From the NCBI GenBank assembly GCA_030263595.1, contig SZPG01000048.1, positions 1-64,000 on the forward strand: 64,000 nt of DNA. Reading direction: 5' to 3'. The notes below the pieces were generated by a model that worked only from the letters and a program-made list of their open reading frames with translations, was not told the DNA's origin and did not search any database. Positions within the stretch are counted from its first letter, which is position 1. Each line of letters begins with the position of its first letter. Of this stretch, positions 23,984 through 32,756 are shown piece by piece. The position numbers and the translations under genes are program-made. Source of the stretch: Chloroflexi bacterium CFX6 (GTDB taxonomy: Bacteria > Chloroflexota > Anaerolineae > Anaerolineales > Villigracilaceae).

Positions 23984-24690
23984 TCCTCGGGAAGAAATTG
24001 ATCCCGCATGCTGGCAAAGTCCTCGGCGGCTTGGGCGTAATCGTCCGGGCGGCCCAAATCCATCCAATAACCGTCGTACGCGTAACCGACGACCTTCTCG
24101 CCGACGGAGATCATTTTCAAGACGAGTTCGGGGAAATCAAGATACACGTTATGGGGAATGTATTTCATCACCCGCGGCTCGAAGACATAGACGCCCATGC
24201 TGACCGTGTAATCGTAGACCGGCTTTTCGATGTACCCGCTGATGCGGTTGTTCCCGTTCCATTGCACCACGCCGAGGTCAATGCGTACCTGCCGCCGATG
24301 CACCGCAATGGTGGCGATGCCGCCCTGCGACTTGTGAAAAGCCGCGAGTTCTCCGAAATCCAGCGTGGTCAACACGTCGCCGTTGGTCACGAGGAAGGTC
24401 GAATCCAATGCCTCGATCAGCGAAAGCGGACCCGCCGTGCCGAGCGGCTTTTCCTCGTAACTGTACGAAATGTTCATGCCCCATTGCCGCCCGTCCATGA
24501 AGAACGTCCGCAGCAGGTTGGCGAGATGCCCGACGGTCAGGGTCACGTCCGTGATCCCGGCGCGCTTCATCTGCTTGAGCATCACCTCCAGGATCGGCAT
24601 GTCGCCGATCGGCATGAGCGGCTTGGGCAAGATCTTCGTGTAGGGCGCCAGCCGCGTGCCTTTCCCTCCCGCCAATACGACCGCTTTCAT
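23980..24690 (-). CDS. Sugar-nucleotide pyrophosphorylase
   Basis: A 236-residue nucleotidyltransferase of the NTP_transferase family. It has LAGGKGTRLAPYTKILPKPLMPIGDMPILE at the N-terminus (GGxGTRL nucleotide loop, PKP lysine), LVTNGDVLTTLDF with the metal Asp, and YWMDLGRPDDYAQAAEDF at the end. It activates a sugar-1-phosphate as an NDP-sugar for the polysaccharide. Excellent Shine-Dalgarno (TAGGAGGAAGGA). It lies 10 bases after the dehydratase gene and overlaps the aminotransferase gene by GTGA. Confidence 0.92.
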   Translation of the reverse strand: MKAVVLAGGKGTRLAPYTKILPKPLMPIGDMPILEVMLKQMKRAGITDVTLTVGHLANLLRTFFMDGRQWGMNISYSYEEKPLGTAGPLSLIEALDSTFLVTNGDVLTTLDFGELAAFHKSQGGIATIAVHRRQVRIDLGVVQWNGNNRISGYIEKPVYDYTVSMGVYVFEPRVMKYIPHNVYLDFPELVLKMISVGEKVVGYAYDGYWMDLGRPDDYAQAAEDFASMRDQFLPEE

Positions 24691-24699
24691 TCCTTCCTC

Positions 24700-25695
24700 C
24701 TAGAACTCATATTCACCGACCCGATAACGATCCAGGTTTTGACGCACCCAGGCGATGGTCCGATCCAGGCCCTCGTCCAGCGCGACTTCCGGCTTCCATC
24801 CCAAACGCCGGATGGCGAGGGAATTATCGGACAGCAGCCGCATGACCTCGGACGCTTCGGGTCTTAACCGCGGGCTGTCCTCCACGACCGGCAGGCTTTT
24901 TCCCAGCCGATCCATGATCCGTTTTGCGAGGTCGCCGATGGTGATCTCCTCGCCGGTCCCCAGGTTGAACACGTCGCCCTCCACGCCCTGCGCTTCCGCG
25001 GCGCGCAGGAATCCGTTCACGGTGTCGCTCACGAACGTGAAATCGCGCGTGGCGGTTAGATTCCCAAGTTTGATCTCGTCCTTTACCAGCGCCTGCGTGA
25101 CGATGGTGGGAATCACCGCCCGCGCAGACTGCCTCGGTCCGAACGTGTTGAACGGGCGCACCGTCACGGCAGGCAAACCGTACGAAGCGACGAAACTCTC
25201 GACCAGTTTATCCGCGCCGATCTTGCTGGCGGAATACGGGGATTGTCCCTGCAATGGGTGGGTCTCGTCAATCGGCGCCCGCCGCGCCGTGCCGTACACT
25301 TCGCTCGTGGAGGTGTGCGCCAGCCGTTCCACGCCATGTTCGCGGCAAGCCATCAACACATTGAGCGTCCCCATGAAATTGACGGACGCCGCTTCGGCGG
25401 GATGCACGTACGAATACGGGATGGAGATGAGCGCCCCCAGGTGGAAAACGAAGTCGCAGCCTTTGACCGCCTGGTATACGGCATGTTCGTCGCGCAGGTC
25501 CCCGGCGACGATCTCGATTTTGGAGAGGTCTTCGGGGCTGAGAAGTTCGAGCAAAGCCAGGTCGTTGCGCGAGGTGTAGCGTATGAACGCGCGCACCTTC
25601 GCCCCCCGGCGGAGTAGCGCTTCGACGAGATGACTCCCGATGAATCCGCCCGCGCCGGTGACCAGCGCCCGCCTGCCGTTCCAAAAGCCGTTCAT
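24700..25695 (-). CDS. NAD-dependent sugar-nucleotide 4,6-dehydratase/epimerase
   Basis: A 331-residue extended SDR. NAD loop GAGGFIGSHLVEALLRRG at residues 14-31, HTSTSEVYGTARRAPIDE, and the catalytic Tyr-Lys in SPYSASKIGADKLVE. It ends with substrate-domain motifs (VRPFNTFGPRQSARAVIPTIV, DFTFVSDTVNGFLRA). The sequence looks like the LegB/GDP-mannose-4,6-dehydratase-like group; together with the aminotransferase and pyrophosphorylase it probably makes an amino-deoxy sugar nucleotide. ATG overlaps the stop of the sugar-transferase gene by 4 bases. Confidence 0.9.
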   Translation of the reverse strand: MNGFWNGRRALVTGAGGFIGSHLVEALLRRGAKVRAFIRYTSRNDLALLELLSPEDLSKIEIVAGDLRDEHAVYQAVKGCDFVFHLGALISIPYSYVHPAEAASVNFMGTLNVLMACREHGVERLAHTSTSEVYGTARRAPIDETHPLQGQSPYSASKIGADKLVESFVASYGLPAVTVRPFNTFGPRQSARAVIPTIVTQALVKDEIKLGNLTATRDFTFVSDTVNGFLRAAEAQGVEGDVFNLGTGEEITIGDLAKRIMDRLGKSLPVVEDSPRLRPEASEVMRLLSDNSLAIRRLGWKPEVALDEGLDRTIAWVRQNLDRYRVGEYEF

Positions 25696-27260
25696 GCGTT
25701 TGCGCTCCCGGCGTCGGCTTGAACCGGGGCGGATTCCCCCGGCTTCGTTTCCCGGCGCGGAGCGGGTTCCGTCAATTTACGGCGCAGTAACTCCAGCGCA
25801 TCCGAAAGCATGACCACGCGCGCGCCGCTCCTGTTGCAGGCGTTCAGGATGCGCTGGCGATCCTCCGGCGAGATGCGGGCGATCGTATAAAGGATGACGC
25901 CGACGTCGTGCCGCTCGACCAGTTCGGGGAGTTCGGTGGTGGAGCCGATCACTTTTAGCCCGTCGAAACGCATCCCCTGTTTGGAGGGGTCGTCGTCCAC
26001 GATGCCGACGATGGCGTAGACGCGTTTGAACTCGCGCCTTTGCAGCAGCCACGCGGCGAACTCGCTCCCTTCCCCCGCGCCGACGACGAGCACGCGTTCC
26101 GTCGCGCCGAAGGCGCTGTCCCGCAGGTTGATCCAGCGGCTGGCCAGGCCGGTGATCAGGCGCAGGCGGTACCGCGCGGCGACGAAGCCGAACAGGACGG
26201 ATAACCCCGCGACCGACATGAAGCGGACAGGCGGGAAGGTTTCGGGATGATATGCCAGTTCCAGCGCGATCACCGCGACCGTGACCAGCGCGCAGGAAAC
26301 GAACAAACGCAGGACGTCCTCCGCGGCGGGCCTCGACCACGAGACGGATTTCAACCCGAGCAGGGTGTTGAACATGCCGAAGAGGAATGCCAGGACGACC
26401 GCCATGGCGATGGCTCTCTCCAGGCCGATGTCCAGCGGACCGCTCATCCGCCAGAGCGCGCCCGTCAGGCTGATGCACAGGAGGGCGATAAAGAAATCCA
26501 CGATGAACCAGTTCAGGTAGCGGCGCGTGACGCGTGTGATCGGTCCGCGGAAGAGCCATTTTTCGGAGATGCGTTTGTCGCCGAGACGCGGGATGAGGAC
26601 GACCATCGTCCAGAACAGGGTGTCGAGGTCGGTGAAGAAGTTATGGTGGCGGACGTAGAGCTGGTCGAGGCGGAGTTTGTCGGGCAGGATGTTCTCCGCG
26701 TAATCGTCCATCAGGCGGGTCGGGTCGAGGCATTTTTCCTCGTCCCGATATACGATGCTGGCGGGACTGGTGATGCCCGGCCGCACGGAGAGGATCTCGC
26801 GCTGCGCGGCTCGCGACCAGGTCTTTGCGATCTCGGTCGCTTCGGGGCGCGGACCGACGAGGCTCATCTCGCCGAGCAGCACGTTCCACAACTGGGGCAG
26901 TTCGTTGAGTTTGGTGTCGCGCAGCCAGCCTCCCAGCGGCGTGATGCGGGGATCGTTCCGCCCGGTGATGCAGGGACCGGCGTAACTGGCTGGCTCTTCG
27001 CGCATGGTGCGAAACTTGATGATCTGGAAGACGCGCCCGCCCCTCCCCATGCGCGGACCGCGATAGAAAACGGGACCGGGCGATTCGCGCTTGATCAGGA
27101 TCGCCAGCGCGAGGAACAGCGGGGCGAGAAGCGTCAAGCCCAAAAGCGAGAAGGCGATGTCCAGGAGGCGTTTGAGCAGGTCCGAAGCCCAGGCTCGAAT
27201 CGAGGCGCCCAGCCCGGGAACGGGAAACGGAGAGCGCAGGGTGACGCGGTCGTTTTGCAT
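25692..27260 (-). CDS. Polyprenyl-phosphate sugar-phosphate transferase, permuted domain order
   Basis: A 522-residue membrane protein. It starts the glycan on undecaprenyl phosphate. The catalytic phosphoglycosyltransferase domain is at the N-terminus: LKRLLDIAFSLLGLTLLAPLFL (re-entrant/TM helix), GPVFYRGPRMGRGGRVFQIIKFRTM, and ELPQLWNVLLGEMSLVGPRPE. Residues about 265-370 then have four hydrophobic helices, and about 390-500 form a Rossmann domain (ERVLVVGAGEGSEFAAWLLQRR, IVGIVDDDPSKQGMRFDGLKVIGSTTEL). In WbaP-type enzymes the four helices and Rossmann-like domain precede the catalytic domain; here the order is reversed. ATG 27260 has AAGGA 10 bases upstream. Confidence 0.88.
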   Translation of the reverse strand: MQNDRVTLRSPFPVPGLGASIRAWASDLLKRLLDIAFSLLGLTLLAPLFLALAILIKRESPGPVFYRGPRMGRGGRVFQIIKFRTMREEPASYAGPCITGRNDPRITPLGGWLRDTKLNELPQLWNVLLGEMSLVGPRPEATEIAKTWSRAAQREILSVRPGITSPASIVYRDEEKCLDPTRLMDDYAENILPDKLRLDQLYVRHHNFFTDLDTLFWTMVVLIPRLGDKRISEKWLFRGPITRVTRRYLNWFIVDFFIALLCISLTGALWRMSGPLDIGLERAIAMAVVLAFLFGMFNTLLGLKSVSWSRPAAEDVLRLFVSCALVTVAVIALELAYHPETFPPVRFMSVAGLSVLFGFVAARYRLRLITGLASRWINLRDSAFGATERVLVVGAGEGSEFAAWLLQRREFKRVYAIVGIVDDDPSKQGMRFDGLKVIGSTTELPELVERHDVGVILYTIARISPEDRQRILNACNRSGARVVMLSDALELLRRKLTEPAPRRETKPGESAPVQADAGSANA

Positions 27261-28296
27261 GATGGATGAGTCCTTGTGGGATACGATCTTTCCAACGGTT
27301 GGCAAACTTAATCAATCCAGCCAAAAAACCAAGCCCGTAACTGAAATGGAGTATCGAAAAGACCAAAGGAAGTTTCGATAGATACTGCCATCCATGTCTT
27401 TGTGCGACCAGGATGGATGCGACCAGGTTTGCCAGAAGGTAGGAACCCGCCACAAAAACCAATAACCAAAGTCCCCACGAGAAAAAGAAAGCCAGGGACG
27501 GACCGGCAAGAAAGGCAGTCACCAGCAACAAGGGCGCAAACTGGCGCGGGCGCATTTGCAGGGGATGTTTTTGCAGAACGCGTACTTTGTAAAACCCGTA
27601 TTGGTAGTATTGGCGACAGACAGAGGATGGAGCGCTCCGGACAGCGTACTGTGAACGGATTGCCGGGGAGAGCAGGATGCGCCCCCCATGTTTTCGTAAA
27701 CGGTAATTGATTTCATCATCCTGGTCGCGGACCAATTCCTCGTCGAACAACCCGATCCTTTCAAACACCCTGCGGGACCATGCTCCCATGTAGACGGTAT
27801 CCACCCATTCCTCCCTGTCGGAATAATGGAAACGTCCGCCGCCTATTCCAAAGGGTGCACTGGTTCCCAATGCAATCGCCTTGCCGAATGGAGTATTCCC
27901 GATGGCGTTCATCCTCCCGCCGACATTATCCGCATTCGTGCGCCGAAGGGTTTCCACGCATTGACGCACATAATCGGGCGCTATGATGGTATGCCCATCC
28001 ACACGAATGATGATCCCGCCGCGCGCGTGCCGCAGGGCAATATTCAACCCTGTCGAAACAATTTTGCCGGGATTATCCAGAATTTTCAATGATACATTTG
28101 GATACTTTTTTGCCAACTGTTCCACAATCGCACGCGTGCCGTCCGTGGACATGCCGTCTGCCACGAGAATTTCCATACATTCAGCAGGATAATTCTGCGC
28201 CAGCACCGCTCCCAAACTGCGCTGGATGAAACCGGCTTCGTTGCGGACAGGCATGAGAATGGAAACATTTAGGGGGGGCAAATCAAACTTCTCCAA
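26641..28296 (-). CDS. GT2 glycosyltransferase (ExoA-like) with run-on 3' end
   Basis: The first about 348 residues are a GT2 enzyme: VSILMPVRNEAGFIQRSL, ILVADGMSTDGTRAIVEQ, the DxD-like IIRVDGHTIIAPDY, RDQDDEINYRLRKHGG, and a C-terminal membrane part (LLLVTAFLAGPSLAFFFSWGLWLL). It resembles succinoglycan ExoA. The natural end is near 27252, exactly where the next gene starts, but no stop is present. The frame continues another 203 codons out of phase across the sugar-transferase gene, giving Arg/His/Pro-rich sequence. A lost stop or an indel is likely; the functional protein is probably about 350 residues. It overlaps the upstream GT4 gene by 14 bases. Confidence 0.82.
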   Translation of the reverse strand: MEKFDLPPLNVSILMPVRNEAGFIQRSLGAVLAQNYPAECMEILVADGMSTDGTRAIVEQLAKKYPNVSLKILDNPGKIVSTGLNIALRHARGGIIIRVDGHTIIAPDYVRQCVETLRRTNADNVGGRMNAIGNTPFGKAIALGTSAPFGIGGGRFHYSDREEWVDTVYMGAWSRRVFERIGLFDEELVRDQDDEINYRLRKHGGRILLSPAIRSQYAVRSAPSSVCRQYYQYGFYKVRVLQKHPLQMRPRQFAPLLLVTAFLAGPSLAFFFSWGLWLLVFVAGSYLLANLVASILVAQRHGWQYLSKLPLVFSILHFSYGLGFLAGLIKFANRWKDRIPQGLIHHAKRPRHPALSVSRSRAGRLDSSLGFGPAQTPPGHRLLAFGLDASRPAVPRAGDPDQARIARSRFLSRSAHGEGRARLPDHQVSHHARRASQLRRSLHHRAERSPHHAAGRLAARHQTQRTAPVVERAARRDEPRRSAPRSDRDRKDLVASRAARDPLRAAGHHQSRQHRISGRGKMPRPDPPDGRLRGEHPARQTPPRPALRPPP

Positions 28297-29254
28297 GAGC
28301 TTTTTTGTACACTGAGATCAACTTTTGCGTCAGTGCAATTTCATCGAGCTCAATCACTGTTTTTCTGCCGTCCACTCTTTTTTTGTGACTTAACACAAAC
28401 AGAATACCAGCCGCCAGGGTTTCAGGCTTATCGTCATCACAAATGACACATCCTTCAATGGAATCGATTCGTTCACGTACATCGCCAACATCCGTCGAAA
28501 CCACAGGCAGGTTGCATGCCAGCGCTTCCTTGACCACGTTTGGAGAGCCTTCATGGACCGAAGCAAGAAGCAGCACATCACAGGCGCTCATGTACAGGGG
28601 AATTATCTCGTGGGGAACCTGGTCGGCTGCTACTAGATCCAGGTTGGGAATCTCGTTCTTCGCCAAATTCACAGCCTGCTCGATCAGTGAAAATCGCTTT
28701 CTAGGATTGGATTTATCACCGGCAAACAGCACTAATTCTCCCTCAGGCAGACTCAAGATATGTCTGGCTTGCCTTTTTTCAACAGGATGAAACTTCTCCA
28801 GATCAATCCCGGAGGGAATAACGTGATAATCATTTATGCCCAATTTGAAGGCTAAATCTCTGGCGACCACAATGCGCTCGTCGGCAATATGAGCCATATA
28901 CCGGCTAATCATCGTCAAAACAAGACCTGTAAGTGTCTGGTGGTTCTTTTTGCCAACAATGCCATGTACATCGTCGCCGCGAAAGGTGACAACCAGCGGC
29001 TTGGTTTTTGGCAGCGCCAACAATGCGCTTTGGCCCCACTGTGCATGGATCACATCAAAATCGCGCTGGTGGATTAATCTTCTAACTTCATTTCGCGCTT
29101 GAAGATAATTGAATATCTGCTTATTCCCTCTAAAAGGAAAAACATCAACTTCGACGTCTGCTGCCCTCAGATTCTCAACCTGGCGGACGATGAACGGAAC
29201 GGCATGCGGGCGCTCCGACGTGGGCCATTCGCTGGTGATCATCAGGACACGCAT
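28283..29254 (-). CDS. GT4 glycosyltransferase
   Basis: A 323-residue GT-B enzyme. N-terminal Rossmann MITSEWPTSERPHAVPFIVRQVENL, HAQWGQSALLALPKTKPLVVTFRGDDVHG, and the GT4 C-terminal motif ACDVLLLASVHEGSPNVVKEALACNLPVVSTDVGDVRE with the E-x7-E nucleotide-sugar site. The start at ATG 29254 lies one base after the stop of the upstream GT4 gene. It transfers a sugar, retaining mechanism, in polysaccharide assembly; donor unknown. Lower GC than flanking genes suggests that this part of the cluster was acquired. Confidence 0.9.
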   Translation of the reverse strand: MRVLMITSEWPTSERPHAVPFIVRQVENLRAADVEVDVFPFRGNKQIFNYLQARNEVRRLIHQRDFDVIHAQWGQSALLALPKTKPLVVTFRGDDVHGIVGKKNHQTLTGLVLTMISRYMAHIADERIVVARDLAFKLGINDYHVIPSGIDLEKFHPVEKRQARHILSLPEGELVLFAGDKSNPRKRFSLIEQAVNLAKNEIPNLDLVAADQVPHEIIPLYMSACDVLLLASVHEGSPNVVKEALACNLPVVSTDVGDVRERIDSIEGCVICDDDKPETLAAGILFVLSHKKRVDGRKTVIELDEIALTQKLISVYKKALGEV

Positions 29255-29255
29255 T

Positions 29256-30383
29256 TCAATCGTCCCGCATTTCCAGGAGTTCATCGTATGCTGTTTCTGT
29301 TTCACGAACCATTCGTTCCATAGTGAACCACTCCTCCACGCGGCGGCGACCAGCCTCACCGAAGCGGCGTGCCATGGCAGGATCCGCTAGAATTGACGAC
29401 ATGGCGTCGGCAAATGTGCGAGAGTCGCCGAACGGGACCAAAAGGCCGGTTTCCCCGGGCAGGATGACTTCTCGATTGCCGCCGACATCCGTTGCCACCA
29501 CCGGCAAACCCGCCGCCATGTATTCGAGCAGGGCATTGGAGGTCCCCTCGTGTTCGGAGGAAAGCACGCCCAGCGTCGCCCTGCCTAGGATGGCAGGCAC
29601 ATCATCATGTCTTCCCCAAAATGTGACCGAACCGCCCAGTCCAAGATCCAATGCCAGTCTCTCCAGATTCATCCTTTCATCCCCATCCCCGACAATCCAC
29701 AAACAGGCGTCCGGGTGCCGCCCCTTAATCCAGGCAAAAGCCCGCAACAGGAGCGACAGGTGCTTTACAGGGCGCAATGAGGAAACCGCACAGATCACCT
29801 TGTTCGTGTTTTTCTGCCTGCCAGACCCTGGAAATGGAATTTCTTTTTGCATCTTTTGATCAAGATCCATAACATCCAAGCCGTTATGAACCAACCGAAT
29901 CGGGGGAACCTGGCTTTTTCCGTTCAGGCTTCGATATGCCTGCGCGGCTGTGTGTGAATTTTCTAGGATCAGGTCGGCGGAATTGATGAGGAGCCGGTCA
30001 AACCATGTCACCCAGCGCGCGGGGTCGGTTCTGAATGAAACGACCACTTTTGACCTTCCCAGGAGCCTGGCGGCTGGGATGGCTGCCCGGCTGGCAAAGG
30101 AAAAGGAATGGATCACGTCAGGTGAGATCTTCCGCAATAACGAATATACATTCCACAAGGTATACATGCGCCCCCTTCCCTCCCGTTCAAGGATGTGGAG
30201 CGGTACATCGAGGCGGTGGAATTGACCCTGCAATTCCACCCGGTGACCGGACAGACAGATCACGAAGGGGTTGAATCGCCGCAGGTTCATGTGTTGCAAA
30301 AGCGCAAGCAACTGTGTCTCGGTGCCGCCGACTGCCAGCTGCCCGATCACGTAGGCGATCTTTATACGACTACTGCCCTTCAT
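29256..30383 (-). CDS. GT4 glycosyltransferase
   Basis: A 375-residue GT-B enzyme: KIAYVIGQLAVGGTETQLLALLQHM at the N-terminus, ICAVSSLRPVKHLSLLLRAFAW and LGVLSSEHEGTSNALLEYMAAGLPVVATDVGGNREVI in the C-terminal donor domain. This is the common exopolysaccharide GT4 form. Start ATG 30383 overlaps the end of the polymerase-like gene by 14 bases. Donor and linkage cannot be told. Confidence 0.9.
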   Translation of the reverse strand: MKGSSRIKIAYVIGQLAVGGTETQLLALLQHMNLRRFNPFVICLSGHRVELQGQFHRLDVPLHILEREGRGRMYTLWNVYSLLRKISPDVIHSFSFASRAAIPAARLLGRSKVVVSFRTDPARWVTWFDRLLINSADLILENSHTAAQAYRSLNGKSQVPPIRLVHNGLDVMDLDQKMQKEIPFPGSGRQKNTNKVICAVSSLRPVKHLSLLLRAFAWIKGRHPDACLWIVGDGDERMNLERLALDLGLGGSVTFWGRHDDVPAILGRATLGVLSSEHEGTSNALLEYMAAGLPVVATDVGGNREVILPGETGLLVPFGDSRTFADAMSSILADPAMARRFGEAGRRRVEEWFTMERMVRETETAYDELLEMRDD

Positions 30384-31743
30384 CCGGCCTGGCCAGTCTC
30401 CCAAAGCGACCTACGCTCAATCCGACGGCGATCCATATCAACTTGTCGTAATGGTCATGCTTGGTCAAACCACCCAACAACATGAGGATGAGCACCGCCA
30501 GCCAGGTCTGCGCCAGCGAGGCGGTTGCAACCTGACCGGAGCGCCCCAGCCGCCATAGTTCACGCAGGGAGGCAAGGAACATGGCGACAAACAGGATGAT
30601 CCCCACCAGCCCGGTCTCGGACAGCACCTGGATGTACATGTTGTGGGCGCCCAGGCGGAGGCGGTGCACAGGCAACAGGTCGCTCCCGTAGGAGGCCAGC
30701 CGCTCCACGTATTGACCGATCCCCACCCCCTGCAGGGGATGATCGAGCCACATGCGCCAGCCCGCCGTCCACAGGTTGTAGCGCAAACCGACCGTATCAC
30801 TGCCTTCGCGCACCGACGTGAAGACCGTGCCCATGATGAGCAGGATGTTATCGGCGAAGAACCAGACCAGCATGAAAGCCGCGAGCAGCAGGAGGAACGC
30901 CTGGATCTGCCTGCGCCCGCCCTGGCGTTGGACCAGGAACAGCCCAAAGGCGGCAATCAGCAGGAGCAAGCCGGTACGGGAGACGGTATATAACGTGGCG
31001 AACAAGAGTATTCCGAAGCCCAACAGGAGCGATAGACGCAGAAAGGGCTTTGGGGTTGTTATACGAAGATAATTGAGGAAGACCATGCCCACCACGAAAT
31101 AGCGCGCCGCCGTGTTCGACCCGCCCGCCAGCCCGGCCGCGCGTTCCGATTCGCGCAGGCTTTCGCCGATCTGCCCCTGCGTGAGGGCATACACGGCAGA
31201 GACCAGCACCGCGATGGAAAAGACCCAGATCAGATGACGGTGCTTGTCCGGCGTATCGAGGAGCTGGGCAGCCAGCCAGGCAAGCAGCCAGAGTTGAACG
31301 AAGGTAAAAGCCCAAGTGCGATCATCACTGCCCGGCAGCAACGCCGCGGAGGGGTGGCTGGCGATGATCCAAAAGATGAACAAGGCTCCCCACACCAGGC
31401 CTACCCCCCAACGGATATCCCCGCCCCGGCGCAACAGGCGCGGCACGAAAAACGCCCCGAGGGTCACGCCGCCCAGCAGAGACACCACCGAGGAGCCGAA
31501 GGGGATGGACGGCAGGATATCCAGCATTGGCAGGCTGGCAATGATCATGACGATGCCCCAATAGGGATGCCGCAGGATCAACAACGCCAGCAGGACGAAC
31601 CCGGCCAGTTGAAGGACGCGGACCGCATCCTCTGTTTCGATACTGACAATGTAATAGCCCCCTGCAAAAAAGAGCAAGAGCGCCAGCAGGACCCAGCCAA
31701 CCCGGATCATATTATGGGAAAAGACCTGTGCAAGTTTTCTCAT
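30370..31743 (-). CDS. O-antigen ligase/polymerase-like membrane protein
   Basis: A 457-residue membrane protein with about 11-12 hydrophobic segments. A Wzy_C/O-antigen-ligase signature is seen in the large loop (NLWTAGWRMWLDHPLQGVGIGQYVERL, then RLGAHNMYIQVLSETGLVGIILF), where the H-N-x-Y/F-Q-L/V-x-x-E-x-G motif is typical. It would polymerise or ligate the lipid-linked glycan at the outer face. The start at ATG 31743 overlaps the upstream GT2 stop as ATGA; a longer frame to 31905 is discarded because its first 54 residues are a shadow of that GT2 gene. Confidence 0.9.
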   Translation of the reverse strand: MRKLAQVFSHNMIRVGWVLLALLLFFAGGYYIVSIETEDAVRVLQLAGFVLLALLILRHPYWGIVMIIASLPMLDILPSIPFGSSVVSLLGGVTLGAFFVPRLLRRGGDIRWGVGLVWGALFIFWIIASHPSAALLPGSDDRTWAFTFVQLWLLAWLAAQLLDTPDKHRHLIWVFSIAVLVSAVYALTQGQIGESLRESERAAGLAGGSNTAARYFVVGMVFLNYLRITTPKPFLRLSLLLGFGILLFATLYTVSRTGLLLLIAAFGLFLVQRQGGRRQIQAFLLLLAAFMLVWFFADNILLIMGTVFTSVREGSDTVGLRYNLWTAGWRMWLDHPLQGVGIGQYVERLASYGSDLLPVHRLRLGAHNMYIQVLSETGLVGIILFVAMFLASLRELWRLGRSGQVATASLAQTWLAVLILMLLGGLTKHDHYDKLIWIAVGLSVGRFGRLARPDEGQ

Positions 31744-32756
31744 GAAGATCTTGCCGAGGGCGGGATTGCCTTCCACTTCCAGATCGCCAGGAGGAAGCCG
31801 TACAAGCCGCCTGCCAGACGGGACCAGCTCCCCCCTGAGAACGGCTTTCTCAGGATTCCCCACCAGACAGCTCTCAGGATCTCCAACGTGGAAACACGAA
31901 GCCATTGACGCCGATATGCCTTCGCATCACTGGACATCCAGCGCATGGTATGAGCACGGCCCCAAGTCTCTGTCATCCCCTTATACCAACCGTTCCCTGC
32001 ATCCACAGTATGAACAGCATTATCACCGCTCGGGTGAATCGCAAGTGAATGTGTGACCATGAATAACTTTCCCTCTTGTCTGGCATAATGACTTAACACC
32101 GCATCCTCGCTCGGACCAATTCGACGGACAAATAAGTCAACCAAACCGTCCAACAACCCAATTTTCTCGAGAACTTCGCGCCGGTAAGACATACATCCTC
32201 CGGAAAGGCGCCCCACCTCGACCAAGATGCCACTAGGCATGCTTTTCGCAGGCACTCCCAATCCGCCACTTGTGATCGAGGCGGAAGGCAGGGTGGCGAT
32301 CCCCAGCCATCTTTCTTCAAAGGAAGTGCGGCTTCGCAGTTTCTCACTACCATCATCCAAAATTAAATAAAAACCAACACCACCAATTGCTTGTCTGTCC
32401 TGTTGGGTAAACAGGTTTTGATAAGCACGTTCCAGCATCTGCAAGGCCTCCGGCATGAGGATTATGTCATCGTCCATAAAAAACACGATTTGCCCGGTGC
32501 TGTGTTGAAAACCGTTCCAACGATGCCAGGGCAATGCCCTGCATTCGGACGGCACATATTTCAACTGCAAGTATGGATTCATTTCCTGAAAGGCAATCAC
32601 AACCTGTCGTGTCTGGTCGGTCTGAGACGAGTCACTTACAACAATTTCATCCGGCAGTCGCACCTGTTTGGCAATGGCATCCAACGTCGAGACAAGCAGG
32701 CGGCTCCGCTCATGGGTGGCAATGCAAATGCTTATCGAAAGGCTGTCAGGCATCAT
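31740..32756 (-). CDS. GT2 glycosyltransferase
   Basis: A 338-residue GT-A enzyme: ISICIATHERSRLLVSTLDAI, DEIVVSDSSQTDQTRQVV, and the metal-binding GQIVFFMDDDIILMPEAL. The sequence SGGCMSYRREVLEKIGLLDG is the acceptor-side region. The C-terminal hydrophobic stretch (GGLYGFLLAIWKWKA) may touch the membrane. ATG overlaps the stop of the next upstream GT4 gene by 4 bases (ATGA). Donor unknown. Confidence 0.88.
   Translation of the reverse strand: MMPDSLSISICIATHERSRLLVSTLDAIAKQVRLPDEIVVSDSSQTDQTRQVVIAFQEMNPYLQLKYVPSECRALPWHRWNGFQHSTGQIVFFMDDDIILMPEALQMLERAYQNLFTQQDRQAIGGVGFYLILDDGSEKLRSRTSFEERWLGIATLPSASITSGGLGVPAKSMPSGILVEVGRLSGGCMSYRREVLEKIGLLDGLVDLFVRRIGPSEDAVLSHYARQEGKLFMVTHSLAIHPSGDNAVHTVDAGNGWYKGMTETWGRAHTMRWMSSDAKAYRRQWLRVSTLEILRAVWWGILRKPFSGGSWSRLAGGLYGFLLAIWKWKAIPPSARSS

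Noticed and set aside
22994-24001. 335-codon + strand frame over the DegT aminotransferase gene
   Set aside because: Shadow of the aminotransferase and nucleotidyltransferase genes, with no ribosome site or domain.
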